Shown: positions 42,947 to 52,455, counted from the stretch's first letter. The stretch: DNA of 64,000 nucleotides from an uncultured Rhodospirillales bacterium (GCA_903823665.1 CAIJTR010000153.1:1-64000); one strand, 5' to 3'. Notes: a model not told the origin generated them from the sequence alone. Made by a program: numbers and translations.

Positions 42947-43951
42947 GTGAGCGAGACGCTGACATTGGTGACCGGCGGCACCGGCTTTGTTGGCTCGGCG
43001 GTGGTGCGTGCGCTGCTCGCCCGGGGCCACCGTGTGCGTGCGTTGGTGCGAAAGGGCAGTGATCGCGCCAATTTGGCCGGTCTTGGCATCGAGTTGGCGG
43101 AGGGCGATTTGACCGACCCCGCCTCGCTCGCCCGGGCCGTCACCGGATGCCAGCACGTGATGCATGTCGCCGCTGATTACCGGATTTGGGTGCCGGACCC
43201 GGAGGCGATGCTGCGGGCCAATGTGGACGGCACCGTGGCGCTGCTGCGCGCTGGGAAGGCCGCAGGCGTTGGCCGCATGGTCTATTGCAGCTCGGTCGCG
43301 GCCCTCGGCCTTACCGGCACCGCCGAGCCCGCCACCGAGACGACGCCGGTGAGCGAGGACAAGGTCGTAGGCCACTACAAAAAGTCGAAATTCCGCGCTG
43401 AGCAGGCGGTGCTGTCGCTGGTGCGCGATGAGGGGCTTGACGTGGTGATCGTCAATCCCGCCGCCCCCGTGGGGCCGCGCGACATCAAGCCGACGCCAAC
43501 GGGGCGGATGATCAAGGATGCTGCGTCCGGCAAAATGCCCGCTTACGTGGAAACCGGGCTGAACGTGGTGCATGTCGATGACGTCGCGGCCGGTCACATT
43601 CTGGCGCTTGAGCGCGGGCGGGCTGGCGAGCGTTATATACTGGGCTCGGAGAACCTGACGCTGCTCGCTTTGCTGGAATTGGTGGATGACGTGATGGGCC
43701 AGCCGCGCCGCCATGTGCGCCTGCCGCGTGAGGCGGTGTGGCCGGTGGCGATGGCTTGCGAGGCGCTGGCACGGTTCGGGATTGAGCCGTTGGTCACGCG
43801 CGATCATCTGCGAATGGCCGCCAAGACCATGTTCTTCTCCAACGCCAAGGCGGTGCGCGAACTTGGCTTCTCGCCCCGTCCGGCGCGTGATGCTGTGGCT
43901 GACGCGGTTGCCTGGTTCCGAATGCACAAGGCCGGGACCCATGCCGCATGA
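42947..43951 (+). CDS. hpnA: Hopanoid-associated sugar epimerase HpnA
   Basis: Extended-SDR protein of 334 residues: NAD motif VTGGTGFVGSA, VMHVAADYRIWVPDPEAML and YxxxK-type YKKSKFRAE. The sequence matches HpnA of hopanoid operons, which heads this cluster. It is thought to modify a sugar used in hopanoid head-group or related biosynthesis; its exact reaction is not established. Its stop overlaps hpnB as ATGA. Confidence 0.88.
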   Translation: MSETLTLVTGGTGFVGSAVVRALLARGHRVRALVRKGSDRANLAGLGIELAEGDLTDPASLARAVTGCQHVMHVAADYRIWVPDPEAMLRANVDGTVALLRAGKAAGVGRMVYCSSVAALGLTGTAEPATETTPVSEDKVVGHYKKSKFRAEQAVLSLVRDEGLDVVIVNPAAPVGPRDIKPTPTGRMIKDAASGKMPAYVETGLNVVHVDDVAAGHILALERGRAGERYILGSENLTLLALLELVDDVMGQPRRHVRLPREAVWPVAMACEALARFGIEPLVTRDHLRMAAKTMFFSNAKAVRELGFSPRPARDAVADAVAWFRMHKAGTHAA

Positions 43952-45051
43952 CCACGCTCGCCTTTATCGCTCTGCTGGCATGGATTTATCTCGCAACATT
44001 GCATGGCCGGTTCTGGCAAGGTGGGCCATTGCTGCTGAAAGCCACGCCCGCCTCGCTGCCAGAGATCGCCATTGTGGTGCCGGCGCGTGATGAGGCGGAC
44101 TGCATTGCTGACAGCATCGGCTCGCTGCTGGCACAGAATTATGCGGGGCCGCTCCAGGTTGTTCTCGTTGATGACAACAGCACGGACGGCACGGCAGATG
44201 TGGCCCGCAAGCTCCCCGGATCAGAGCGACTGCGGATCATCACCGGGCAGCCGCGCCCCGACGGCTGGGCCGGTAAACTCTGGGCGGTGCATCAAGGTGT
44301 TTCGCAAACGGATGCGGAACTCGTGCTGCTGACGGATGCCGATATCGTTCACGACCCCGCCCATCTTTCCAGCATCGTCGCCAAGCTGCTGACCACGCGT
44401 GCGGATATGGTCAGCGAGATGGTGCAGCTTCGGTGTGAGGGCCTGTTCGAGCGGATGCTGATCCCAGCCTTCGTCTATTTCTTCCAGCTGCTCTACCCGT
44501 TCGCCTGGGTGAACAACACACAGCGGGCGACGGCCGCGGCGGCGGGTGGTTCTGTGCTGATCCGCAGGCGCGCGCTGGACCGGATTGGCGGCATCGCCTC
44601 GATGTCATCAGCCTTGATCGACGATGTGACGCTGGCATCGCGCGTCAAACTCGGTGGGCGCATTTGGCTTGGTCATTCCACCCTGGCGCGTTCCATCCGG
44701 CGCTATCCGGAGCCGCGTGACATCTGGAATATGATCGCCCGTTCCGCCTACACGCAGCTGAAGCTGTCGCCGGCTTTGCTCGTCCTCTCTACACTCGGCA
44801 TGGGGTTGCTCTTCGTCGTGCCGCCCGTGGCTGCTGCCAACGGCATCTCGATGGGTGGCTTTGCCTGGACGATCATGGCTGCCACGTTCTGGCCAACATT
44901 GCAGCGTATGAAACAAAGCCCGTTTTGGGTGCCATTCCTGCCGACGATTGCGATATTCTACATGGCGGCCACGATTGGGTCGGCTTGGAACCATCATTTC
45001 GGTCGCGGTGTGGTGTGGAAAGATCGCGCCTATTCGGAGCCACAGACGTGA
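43948..45051 (+). CDS. hpnB: Hopanoid-associated glycosyltransferase HpnB
   Basis: Membrane-bound GT2-type glycosyltransferase of 367 residues. An N-terminal hydrophobic helix is followed by IVVPARDEADCIADSIGSLL, VVLVDDNSTDGTAD and LTDADIVHDP (DxD-like). Then come several C-terminal hydrophobic segments. It matches HpnB, probably a head-group glycosyltransferase. Overlaps hpnA by ATGA and hpnC by GTGA. Confidence 0.88.
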   Translation: MTTLAFIALLAWIYLATLHGRFWQGGPLLLKATPASLPEIAIVVPARDEADCIADSIGSLLAQNYAGPLQVVLVDDNSTDGTADVARKLPGSERLRIITGQPRPDGWAGKLWAVHQGVSQTDAELVLLTDADIVHDPAHLSSIVAKLLTTRADMVSEMVQLRCEGLFERMLIPAFVYFFQLLYPFAWVNNTQRATAAAAGGSVLIRRRALDRIGGIASMSSALIDDVTLASRVKLGGRIWLGHSTLARSIRRYPEPRDIWNMIARSAYTQLKLSPALLVLSTLGMGLLFVVPPVAAANGISMGGFAWTIMAATFWPTLQRMKQSPFWVPFLPTIAIFYMAATIGSAWNHHFGRGVVWKDRAYSEPQT

Positions 45052-45884
45052 GTAGCACCGCAGAAAACGTCGAGGCTTGGTCTGGCAAAGACAAGGGTGA
45101 TGAGAATTTCCCGGTTGGTGCCATCGTATCCCCCCGGCTGCGCGCGCATGTGCATGCGTTCTACAGCTTTGCCCGCAATGCCGATGACATCGCTGATAGC
45201 GACACGCTGGAAGCGGACGACAAAATCGCGCGCCTCAATGTCATGGAGGCCGTGCTGATGGGGGAGCACGATCACGGCTCGCCCAGCGCTCTCGGGCTTC
45301 GTGCAAGCCTCGCTGAGACGGGCGTTACGTCGCAGCACGCGCGCGAGCTGCTGATCGCGTTCCGGCAAGACGCGGTGAAAAATCGTTATGCGTGCTGGAA
45401 CGAGCTTTACGATTACTGCCGTTACTCTGCCATGCCGGTGGGCCGCCACGTGCTCGATTTGCATGGTGAGAGCCATGACAGTTGGGTGCCGTCCGACGCG
45501 CTGTGCACCGTGCTGCAGGTTCTGAACCATGTGCAGGACTGCAAGAAGGACCTGCTGGCGCTCAATCGCTGCTATCTGCCGGATGATCTCATGCTGCAAT
45601 ATGGCACTGGCATTGATGACGTGCTCGGCAATGCGGAAACGCCCGGTCTTCGCAAACTGTTCAATGATCTGCTGCAGCGTTGCCAAGCTCTCAACACAGA
45701 TGCTGGCCCGTTGCCGCGCCATGTGCGGGACCGCAGGCTGAGAGTGGAGACTTCGATCATCTGCAATCTGTCGAACCGGCTGACGGCGCGGCTGCTTGCG
45801 AATGATCCAGTGGCAAAGCGGGTGAAGCTCAGCAAACTCGATGCCGGGCTCAGCATCCTCGCCGCGTTGCGGTTTCTGCCATGA
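45048..45884 (+). CDS. hpnC: Hydroxysqualene synthase HpnC
   Basis: Squalene/phytoene-synthase fold protein of 278 residues. The GTG at 45048 overlaps the hpnB stop (GTGA), giving SSTAENVEAWSGKDKGDENF; an ATG frame opening at 44925 is inside hpnB. Aspartate-rich motifs are YSFARNADDIADSD and NHVQDCKKDLLALNRCYLP. HpnC converts presqualene diphosphate to hydroxysqualene in the HpnC/D/E route to squalene. Confidence 0.88.
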   Translation: MSSTAENVEAWSGKDKGDENFPVGAIVSPRLRAHVHAFYSFARNADDIADSDTLEADDKIARLNVMEAVLMGEHDHGSPSALGLRASLAETGVTSQHARELLIAFRQDAVKNRYACWNELYDYCRYSAMPVGRHVLDLHGESHDSWVPSDALCTVLQVLNHVQDCKKDLLALNRCYLPDDLMLQYGTGIDDVLGNAETPGLRKLFNDLLQRCQALNTDAGPLPRHVRDRRLRVETSIICNLSNRLTARLLANDPVAKRVKLSKLDAGLSILAALRFLP

Positions 45885-46735
45885 GCAATCCGTTGGGGGC
45901 GGAGCGCGCCGATCTTGATGCTGTGGAGGCGATTGTCCGCAATGCCGGGACCAGCTTCTATCGCGGCATGCGCATTCTGCCGCCGGACCGGCGGATGGCG
46001 ATGTATGCGATTTATGCGTTTTGCCGGATCGTGGATGACATTGCCGATGATCCCGCCCCGTTTCACACCGTTCTGCCGCGCCTGAATGAATGGCGGGCGC
46101 GTGTGGTGGGGCTTTACGCTGGTCATGCCGGAAGTGCCGTGGAGCGTGTGCTTCTGCGTGCCATCCAAACCTACGACCTGCGCCAGCGGGATTTCGAGGC
46201 TGTGATTGACGGCATGCAGATGGATGCTGAGACGGCTATCGTTGCTCCTGATCTGGAAACACTCGATTTGTATTGCGACCGTGTGGCTGCTGCGGTCGGC
46301 CGCTTGTCGGTGCGCGCGTTTGGGGATGCCTCGATGGATGCCGATCGCGTCGCATGGTCACTCGGGCGCGCGCTGCAGCTCACCAATATCCTGCGTGATG
46401 TGGCGGAGGATGCCGCCCGTCAGCGGCTTTATTTGCCGCGTGAATACCTCGTCGAGGCGGAGATTCCGCTGGAGCCGCAAAAGGCGCTGCTGCACCGGGC
46501 GCTGCCCGCCGTCTGCGCCCGGCTGGCGCGTGATGCGCATGCCCATTTTGCCGCCGCCCACATGGCGATGGAAGATTGCATCCCGCAGGCGATGAAACCC
46601 GCTCGCGTTATGGCCGCCAGCTACGCCGCCATTCTCGACAAGCTGGAGGCGCGAGGCTGGGACAGGTTGCAGATGCCGGTCAAGGTTCCCAAATGGCGGA
46701 GGCTTTGGATCGCCATCCGCCACGGTATGCTTTGA
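45881..46735 (+). CDS. hpnD: Presqualene diphosphate synthase HpnD
   Basis: Squalene/phytoene-synthase family enzyme of 284 residues condensing two farnesyl diphosphates to presqualene diphosphate. Visible are the opening TSFYRGMRILPPDRR, first Asp motif YAFCRIVDDIADD, and second motif TNILRDVAEDAARQRLYLP. Starts within the hpnC stop (ATGA). Confidence 0.9.
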   Translation: MSNPLGAERADLDAVEAIVRNAGTSFYRGMRILPPDRRMAMYAIYAFCRIVDDIADDPAPFHTVLPRLNEWRARVVGLYAGHAGSAVERVLLRAIQTYDLRQRDFEAVIDGMQMDAETAIVAPDLETLDLYCDRVAAAVGRLSVRAFGDASMDADRVAWSLGRALQLTNILRDVAEDAARQRLYLPREYLVEAEIPLEPQKALLHRALPAVCARLARDAHAHFAAAHMAMEDCIPQAMKPARVMAASYAAILDKLEARGWDRLQMPVKVPKWRRLWIAIRHGML

Positions 46736-47955
46736 AACACGTCCATATCATTGGGGGCGGGCTCGCTGGGCTGTCGGCTGCCGTCACGCTCACCCAGGCT
46801 GGACGGCGCGTCACGCTGTATGAGGCAGGCCCCGCCGCTGGTGGCCGCTGCCGTTCTTATTTCGACCGTGCGGTTGATGCGCGGATCGACAACGGCAATC
46901 ACCTCGTGCTGTCCGGCAATGACTGCGCGATGGAATTTCTGGAGACCATCGGCGCGCGCCACACGATGACCGGGCCGGAGCGGTCGCGCTTTGCGTTCAT
47001 GGATTTGGCGAGTGGCGAACGCTGGAATGTGGAGCCGAGCGCGGGCCGCATTCCCTGGTGGATTTTGACGCGCCGCATTCCCGGCACGCGCATCGGCGAA
47101 TACCTCTCGCTGCTGCGATTGAAAAAGGCACAGCCCGGCGAGACGGTGGCGGAATGCCTGAGCGGTGGTGAGCTTTACCGCAAACTGCTCGAACCGCTCG
47201 CGGTGTCTGGCCTCAACACACCAGCCGACAGCGCGCTCGCCTCGTTGCTTTGGGCCGTCGTCGAAGGCTCCTTGATGCGCGGGGGTGCTGCTTGCATTCC
47301 ACTCGTTCCGCGTGAAGGCTTATCTGAAAGTTTCATAGACCCAGCGTTGGCTTGGCTCGAACAGGGTGGTGCGTCACTGCACTGCTCCACCCGGATTGCC
47401 CGTCTCACGATCGAGGTGGACCGCATCACTTCGCTGCACACGCCATCTTTGCCGTTGGCCGTGGGGATGGACGAGGCGGTGATCTGCGCCGTTCCGCCCT
47501 GGGTTGCGGCCGATCTGGTGCCCGGCCTGCCCGCGCCCACGACCTTTGAGTCAATCGTCAATGTCCATTTCCGGCTTGATGCGCCGGCGGGCGTGACGGG
47601 ACTGATCGGCGGTTTGGCGGAATGGGTGTTTGCAAAACCCGGCATCGTCTCTGTCACGATCTCCGCTGCCAATCGTCTGGCAGATATACCGGCCGAGGAG
47701 ATCATCGCCATGGCATGGCGCGATGTGCAGAAGGTTCTGGGAATCGCGCAACCGATGCCACCCGTGCGGCTGTTGCGGGAGAAGCGCGCAACCTTTGCCG
47801 CGACGGCAGAAAATGAGGCGCTGCGCCCGAATTCGCGCACGAATATTGCCAATCTCGCCGTTGCGGGAGATTGGACCGCAACCGGCTTGCCCGCCACGAT
47901 TGAAGGTGCCATCAAATCCGGCCGAACTGCCGCCATGGCGTTGTTAGCCGCGTGA
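46732..47955 (+). CDS. hpnE: Hydroxysqualene dehydroxylase HpnE
   Basis: FAD-dependent desaturase-fold enzyme of 407 residues that reduces hydroxysqualene to squalene. The dinucleotide motif HIIGGGLAGLSAAVTLTQAGRRVTLYEA is at the very N-terminus. The only start in place is TTG 46732, overlapping the hpnD stop as TTGA; no in-frame ATG or GTG falls between that stop and the motif. C-terminal AVAGDWTATGLPATIEGAIKSG is the family's FAD-binding end. Confidence 0.87.
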   Translation: MKHVHIIGGGLAGLSAAVTLTQAGRRVTLYEAGPAAGGRCRSYFDRAVDARIDNGNHLVLSGNDCAMEFLETIGARHTMTGPERSRFAFMDLASGERWNVEPSAGRIPWWILTRRIPGTRIGEYLSLLRLKKAQPGETVAECLSGGELYRKLLEPLAVSGLNTPADSALASLLWAVVEGSLMRGGAACIPLVPREGLSESFIDPALAWLEQGGASLHCSTRIARLTIEVDRITSLHTPSLPLAVGMDEAVICAVPPWVAADLVPGLPAPTTFESIVNVHFRLDAPAGVTGLIGGLAEWVFAKPGIVSVTISAANRLADIPAEEIIAMAWRDVQKVLGIAQPMPPVRLLREKRATFAATAENEALRPNSRTNIANLAVAGDWTATGLPATIEGAIKSGRTAAMALLAA

Positions 47956-49886
47956 CCGGATTGGATATGAACGCTGTCGATCCCCCTCTCGCCCTGGAAT
48001 CCGCCATCCGTCGTGCGTCCGGAGCGCTGAAGCGCCGGCAGAACCCTGATGGCCACTGGGTGTTCGAACTTGAGGCGGATGCGACGATTCCGGCTGAGTA
48101 TGTGCTGCTGACGCATTTCCTCGACCGGCCCGATGTGGCGCTCGAAGCCAAGATCGCCAATTACCTGCGCCAGACGCAAATTCCCGGCAGCGGCTGGCCG
48201 TTGTTTCATGATGGCGCGGTTGATCTGTCCTGCAGCGTGAAAGCTTACTTTGCGCTGAAGATGATCGGCGATGATCCGGCTGCGCCGCACATGCGCGCCG
48301 CGCGTGACGCGATCCTCGCACTTGGCGGGGCTGAGCGCTCCAATGTGTTCACCCGCGTGCAACTCGCGCTGTTCGGCGAAGTTCCCTGGCAGGGCGTGCC
48401 GGTGATGCCGGTGGAAATCATGCTGCTGCCGCGCTGGTTTCCGTTTCATCTCGACAAAGTCAGCTACTGGTCGCGCACCGTCACCACGCCGCTTCTGGTG
48501 CTGATGTCGCTGAAGCCGCGGGCGCGCAACCCGCGTTGCGTGCGGGTGCAGGAGTTGTTCCAGACGGAGCCTTCGAAGATCAAGGACTGGATCCGCGGCC
48601 CGTTCCGTTCGGCCTGGGGGCATATGTTCAGCACGATTGATCGCGTGCTGTTCAAGCTGGAGAAGCTCACGCCGGATGCCGTGCGTGAAACGGCGGTTGC
48701 CCGTGCGGTCGCGTTCGTCACCGAGCGGCTGAACGGTGAGGATGGTCTGGGTGCGATTTACCCGGCCATTGCCAACAGCGTGATGATGTATGACACGCTG
48801 GGTTTTCCGCCCGATCACCCGTCCTACGTCACCGCCTGGAGCGCTCTGCAAAAGCTGATGGTGATCGAGGAAGACCGCGCCTATTGCCAGCCCTGCCTGT
48901 CGCCGGTGTGGGATTCTTCTCTTGCCGGTCACGCGATGGCGGAGGCTGAGGGCGAAGGCTCGGCGAGTGTGGAGGCGGCGAATGAGTGGCTGCGCTCCAA
49001 GCAAATCCTCGACGTGGTGGGGGATTGGGCGCGTCAACGTCCTGGCCTGTCGCCGGGCGGCTGGGCGTTTCAGTATGAGAACCCGCATTACCCCGATGTG
49101 GACGACACCGCCGTGGTGGCGATGCTGCTGCACCGGGACAATCCGGTGCTGCATGCCGAGGCCATCAAGCGGGCCGAGACCTGGATTTTGGGTATGCAAA
49201 GCCGCGATGGCGGCTGGGGCGCGTTCGATGCCGAGAACAACAAATACTATCTCAATCATATTCCGTTCGCTGACCACGGTGCGTTGCTCGATCCGTCCAC
49301 GGCAGACGTGACGGCACGCTGTGTTTCGTTCCTGGCGCAGATCGGCCACACGAAGGACGAGCCGTGCATCGCGCGCGCCATTGCGTGGCTACATTCTGAG
49401 CAGTGGCCGGATGGCAGCTGGTTCGGTCGCTGGGGCACGAATTACATTTACGGCACGTGGTCTGTGCTGTGCGCTCTGAATGCGGCTGGCGTGCCGCACG
49501 ATGATCCGGCGATGAAGCGTGCGGCGGGTTTCCTGCTGGAGACACAGCGCGAAGATGGTGGCTGGGGTGAGGACAACGCGAGCTATGCCACTGGCGAGCA
49601 TGGCGTGTATGACCGCTCCACTCCCTCGCAAACCGCATGGGCGTTGCTTGGGCTGATGGCGGCTGGACAGGGCAATCACCCGGCGGTGGCGCGTGGTGTG
49701 GCGTATCTGCAATCGACGCAGAAGGCCGATGGCGAGTGGGACGAAGAGTCCTACACGGCCGTGGGTTTCCCGCGTGTGTTCTACTTGCGCTATCACGGCT
49801 ACAAACTGTTCTTCCCGCTGATGGCGATGGCTCGCTATCGCAACCTGCGGCAGAGCAACGATCCGCGTGTGGCCTACGGGTTTTGA
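47952..49886 (+). CDS. shc: Squalene-hopene cyclase
   Basis: Class II triterpene cyclase (HpnF), 644 residues from GTG 47952 overlapping hpnE, or 639 from ATG 47967. The protonating motif D382-V-D-D-T-A is intact. QW repeats are present, for example QTREDGGWGEDNASY, QSRDGGWGAFDAENN and PDGSWFGRWGTNY, as is the C-terminal GYKLFFPLMAMARY. It cyclises squalene to hopene/hopanol at the membrane. Confidence 0.92.
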   Translation: MTGLDMNAVDPPLALESAIRRASGALKRRQNPDGHWVFELEADATIPAEYVLLTHFLDRPDVALEAKIANYLRQTQIPGSGWPLFHDGAVDLSCSVKAYFALKMIGDDPAAPHMRAARDAILALGGAERSNVFTRVQLALFGEVPWQGVPVMPVEIMLLPRWFPFHLDKVSYWSRTVTTPLLVLMSLKPRARNPRCVRVQELFQTEPSKIKDWIRGPFRSAWGHMFSTIDRVLFKLEKLTPDAVRETAVARAVAFVTERLNGEDGLGAIYPAIANSVMMYDTLGFPPDHPSYVTAWSALQKLMVIEEDRAYCQPCLSPVWDSSLAGHAMAEAEGEGSASVEAANEWLRSKQILDVVGDWARQRPGLSPGGWAFQYENPHYPDVDDTAVVAMLLHRDNPVLHAEAIKRAETWILGMQSRDGGWGAFDAENNKYYLNHIPFADHGALLDPSTADVTARCVSFLAQIGHTKDEPCIARAIAWLHSEQWPDGSWFGRWGTNYIYGTWSVLCALNAAGVPHDDPAMKRAAGFLLETQREDGGWGEDNASYATGEHGVYDRSTPSQTAWALLGLMAAGQGNHPAVARGVAYLQSTQKADGEWDEESYTAVGFPRVFYLRYHGYKLFFPLMAMARYRNLRQSNDPRVAYGF

Positions 49887-50539
49887 TATGTGCCGTCATC
49901 ACTGGGCTAGAAGCTGAGGCGAAGATTGCCCGCAGGCTTGGCGTTCCCGTGGCAGTGGGCGGTGGCACGCCTTGGGGGGCGGAGGTGGCGGCGGAGCGGC
50001 TGGTGGCGGAGGGGGCGACGAGCCTGCTGAGCTTTGGTCTTGCCGGCGGGCTTTATCCGGATTTTCGCCCTGGTGACATCGTGGTGCCGATTGCGGTGGT
50101 GGAGGCGGGGCGCATCAGGCCCACCAATGCGGTGCTGTCGGAAAAGCTCGGCGGATGGTTTGGCGGGATGATCCTGGCGGGCTCGGAGATTGCGGTGACG
50201 GCTGCTGATAAGGCGGCATTGGCGCAGAGTTCGCTGTGTGGCGCGATTGATTTGGAATCGGGCGCGGTGGCGCGGGTGGCGGAGCGGCACGGGATTCCAT
50301 TCGCGGTGCTGCGTGCGATCTGTGACCCGAGTGACCGGGATTTGCCGCCTGCGGCGCTCGCGGCGTTGGATGCCAAGGGCGCGATTGGTTTGGCGCGGGT
50401 GGCGGCGTCGATTGCCCGCTATCCTGGGCAAGTGCCGGGGCTGATTGCCTTGGCGCGGGATGCGGCACGGGCACGGCGGGCTTTGGTGCGACGGGTGGGG
50501 GAGATTGGCACTCGCCTCACGGTTTCGGGGTCGTCGTAG
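49883..50539 (+). CDS. hpnG: Hopanoid-associated nucleosidase/phosphorylase HpnG
   Basis: PNP/UDP-family phosphorylase-fold protein of about 218 residues. HpnG removes adenine from adenosylhopane to yield ribosylhopane. The motifs GLEAEAKIARRLG, SFGLAGGLYPDFRPGDIVVP and IDLESGAVARVAERHGIPFAVLRAICDP match the family. As with hpnE, the start is a TTG overlapping the previous stop (TTGA). Last gene of the plus-strand hpn operon. Confidence 0.85.
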   Translation: MICAVITGLEAEAKIARRLGVPVAVGGGTPWGAEVAAERLVAEGATSLLSFGLAGGLYPDFRPGDIVVPIAVVEAGRIRPTNAVLSEKLGGWFGGMILAGSEIAVTAADKAALAQSSLCGAIDLESGAVARVAERHGIPFAVLRAICDPSDRDLPPAALAALDAKGAIGLARVAASIARYPGQVPGLIALARDAARARRALVRRVGEIGTRLTVSGSS

Positions 50540-50580
50540 GGTGTGATGCGTTTGAGTGGCGCGGCTTTGTGACGCGGTTT

Positions 50581-50667
50581 GTCATCGCGAGCGCTTGGGC
50601 GAAGGCCCCCAGGGGCGCGTCTCGTGGTTCTGGATTGCCACGTCGCCAAGCGGCTCCTCGCAATGAC
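50581..50667. repeat. REP-like imperfect palindromic element
   Basis: An 87-base unit bounded by GTCATCGCGAG and CTCGCAATGAC, an inverted repeat with one mismatch that continues as CGCTTGG / CCAAGCG after a small bulge. Similar GTCATTGCGAG-ended dispersed elements are common in alphaproteobacterial intergenic regions. Located between hpnG and the next small gene. Confidence 0.6.
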
Positions 50668-50764
50668 GGGTTATTTTTGATCTCGTGCGTTATATGTTCT
50701 TGCAAGACCGGGGTGGTTGTGTCATAGAGAGTGACATCAACTTCTGCACAGGAACCCCGCCCCA

Positions 50765-51244
50765 ATGACCGCCTCTCGCTCTCCCGCAACTCCTGATCTG
50801 ATGGCGCTGATCTGCCTCATCGGCGGAGCTATGCGTGGGGTGGGGCAGTCGGATCTGCTGACCAAGCTGGTGCTGATTGGGACGTTCGTTCGTCCGCTCG
50901 GATACGCGATGGATGCCTGGATCATGACCGAGGAGCGTTATGCGGACAGGGAGTTTTATCTTTCGCCGCGCAATGACGAGGACGGGTGGGGCGGGGAGGA
51001 TGAAATCCGCCCTGGGTGGATTTGCAAGCTCGGGCGCGTGGCACTGTGGCGTCATGTGACGCGATTTGGACTTGCCGTGCTGGTGCCGATTCAGTGGGGC
51101 GACATGATCCGCAAGCCTGAGCCTCCGGTCGCCTTGCGCGGCTGGAGCGTTGCTCGGCCGTTAGAGGGCCTTTCTTTTTTCAGAATTTTTGCGCCGGTTT
51201 TGGGCGCGTCACCTTCGCTTGCCCTGATCGTTCCGGTATCGTAA
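50765..51244 (+). CDS. Hypothetical protein
   Basis: An open frame of 159 codons following AGGAACCCC. It contains LVLIGTFVRPLGYAMDAW, EERYADREFYLSP, GGEDEIRPGWICKLGR and WRHVTRFGLAVLVPIQWGDMIRKPEP, which look protein-like and moderately amphipathic. I recognise no domain. The last 30 codons are less convincing. It sits between the hpn operon and hpnH; link to hopanoids is unproven. The competing antisense frame lacks coding character. Confidence 0.4.
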   Translation: MTASRSPATPDLMALICLIGGAMRGVGQSDLLTKLVLIGTFVRPLGYAMDAWIMTEERYADREFYLSPRNDEDGWGGEDEIRPGWICKLGRVALWRHVTRFGLAVLVPIQWGDMIRKPEPPVALRGWSVARPLEGLSFFRIFAPVLGASPSLALIVPVS

Positions 51245-51262
51245 TATTAATGCGCCCGAGGT

Positions 51263-51293
51263 CTCCCGCATCGTGCAAAATGCGATGCGGGAG
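51263..51293. terminator. Bidirectional terminator-like hairpin
   Basis: CTCCCGCATCG and CGATGCGGGAG form a perfect 11-bp stem around a 9-base A-rich loop. It sits between the stops of the convergent hypothetical gene and hpnH. Confidence 0.65.
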
Positions 51294-51303
51294 GCATGGA
51301 GCG

Positions 51304-52455
51304 TCAGTCGGCTGAGTCTTCCATCTCCACCACCTTCGGCGCGTGCTTCAGCTTGGACATCGCGTTTTGCACATGCGCGCTGAAGACGTATTCGGCGGGG
51401 CGCTGGTTGACGAGGGACAGATCAGGGGCCATCGGACCCTTGGTCTTGATGCCGAACAGCTCAACGGCCAGCATCTTCCACGGCTTCGTCACCGCTTCCG
51501 TCACCGCTGTTGCCTCATAGCCGCAATGGACCATGCAATCGGCACATTTTTCATACTTGCCGGTGCCGTACTTGTCCCACTCGGTGGTTTCCATCAGCTC
51601 CTTGAAGGTGCCGACATAGCCTTCGCCGAGCAAATAGCACGGCTTCTGCCAGCCGAAATAATTGCGCGTCGGGTTGCCCCAGGGCGTGCATTCATAGGTC
51701 TGGTTGCCGGCGAGGAAGTCGAGGAACAGGCTGGACTGGTTGAACTGCCACTTCTTCTTGCCCGGCTTCTTGCGCGAGAAGATGGAGCGGAACAGTTCCT
51801 TCGTCGCATTGCGGTTGAGGAAGTGCTGCTGGTCCGGAGCGCGCTCATAGGCATAGCCGGGGGAGACGGAAATGCCGTCCACGCCCATGTCCATCACGTC
51901 GTCAAAGAAGCGCGCCTGACGCTCAGGGTCGGCGTTGTTGAACAGGGTGGCATTGATGATCGTGCGGAAACCGCGCTTTTTGGCTTCGGCAATGGCTGAC
52001 ACGCAGCGATCATACACGCCGTCCTGGCAGACCGAGCGATCATGGTCGCCTTTGTCGCCATCGAGATGGACGGACCAGGAGAAGAACTTGTTCGGTTTGA
52101 ACTGATCCATCTTCTTCTCAAGCAGCAGCGCATTGGTGCAGACGATGACGAACTTCTTGCGGTCGATGATGCCCTGCACCACATCGGCAATTTCCTTGTG
52201 TAGCAACGGCTCGCCGCCGGCGATCACCACCACGGGGGCACCGCATTCGTCCACCGCTTCGAGGCACTGGGCGACGGACAGGCGCTGGTTCAGAATTTCG
52301 GCCGGGTAGTCGATCTTGCCGCAGCCGGCGCAGGCGAGGTTGCAGCGGAACAACGGCTCCAGCATCAGCACGAGCGGATAGCGCTTGCGGCCGATCAGAT
52401 GCTGCTTGACCACATAGGCACCGACGCGAAGCGCCTGATGAAGAGGAACGGCCAT
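51304..52455 (-). CDS. hpnH: Hopanoid biosynthesis radical SAM protein HpnH
   Basis: Radical SAM enzyme of 383 residues, with Cys38, Cys42 and Cys45 in CNLACAGC binding the [4Fe-4S] cluster. HpnH adds a 5'-deoxyadenosyl unit to diploptene to give adenosylhopane, the first step of C35 hopanoids. The ATG at 52455 (MAVPLHQALRVGAYVVKQHL) matches the family start. Downstream cysteines (CADCMVHCGYE) are conserved. Convergent with the hpnA-G operon, divergent from a TetR gene. Confidence 0.9.
   Translation of the reverse strand: MAVPLHQALRVGAYVVKQHLIGRKRYPLVLMLEPLFRCNLACAGCGKIDYPAEILNQRLSVAQCLEAVDECGAPVVVIAGGEPLLHKEIADVVQGIIDRKKFVIVCTNALLLEKKMDQFKPNKFFSWSVHLDGDKGDHDRSVCQDGVYDRCVSAIAEAKKRGFRTIINATLFNNADPERQARFFDDVMDMGVDGISVSPGYAYERAPDQQHFLNRNATKELFRSIFSRKKPGKKKWQFNQSSLFLDFLAGNQTYECTPWGNPTRNYFGWQKPCYLLGEGYVGTFKELMETTEWDKYGTGKYEKCADCMVHCGYEATAVTEAVTKPWKMLAVELFGIKTKGPMAPDLSLVNQRPAEYVFSAHVQNAMSKLKHAPKVVEMEDSAD

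Noticed and set aside
50690-51055. Minus-strand 121-codon frame overlapping the hypothetical gene
   Set aside because: No ribosome-binding site, no family resemblance, and the plus-strand frame is more protein-like.
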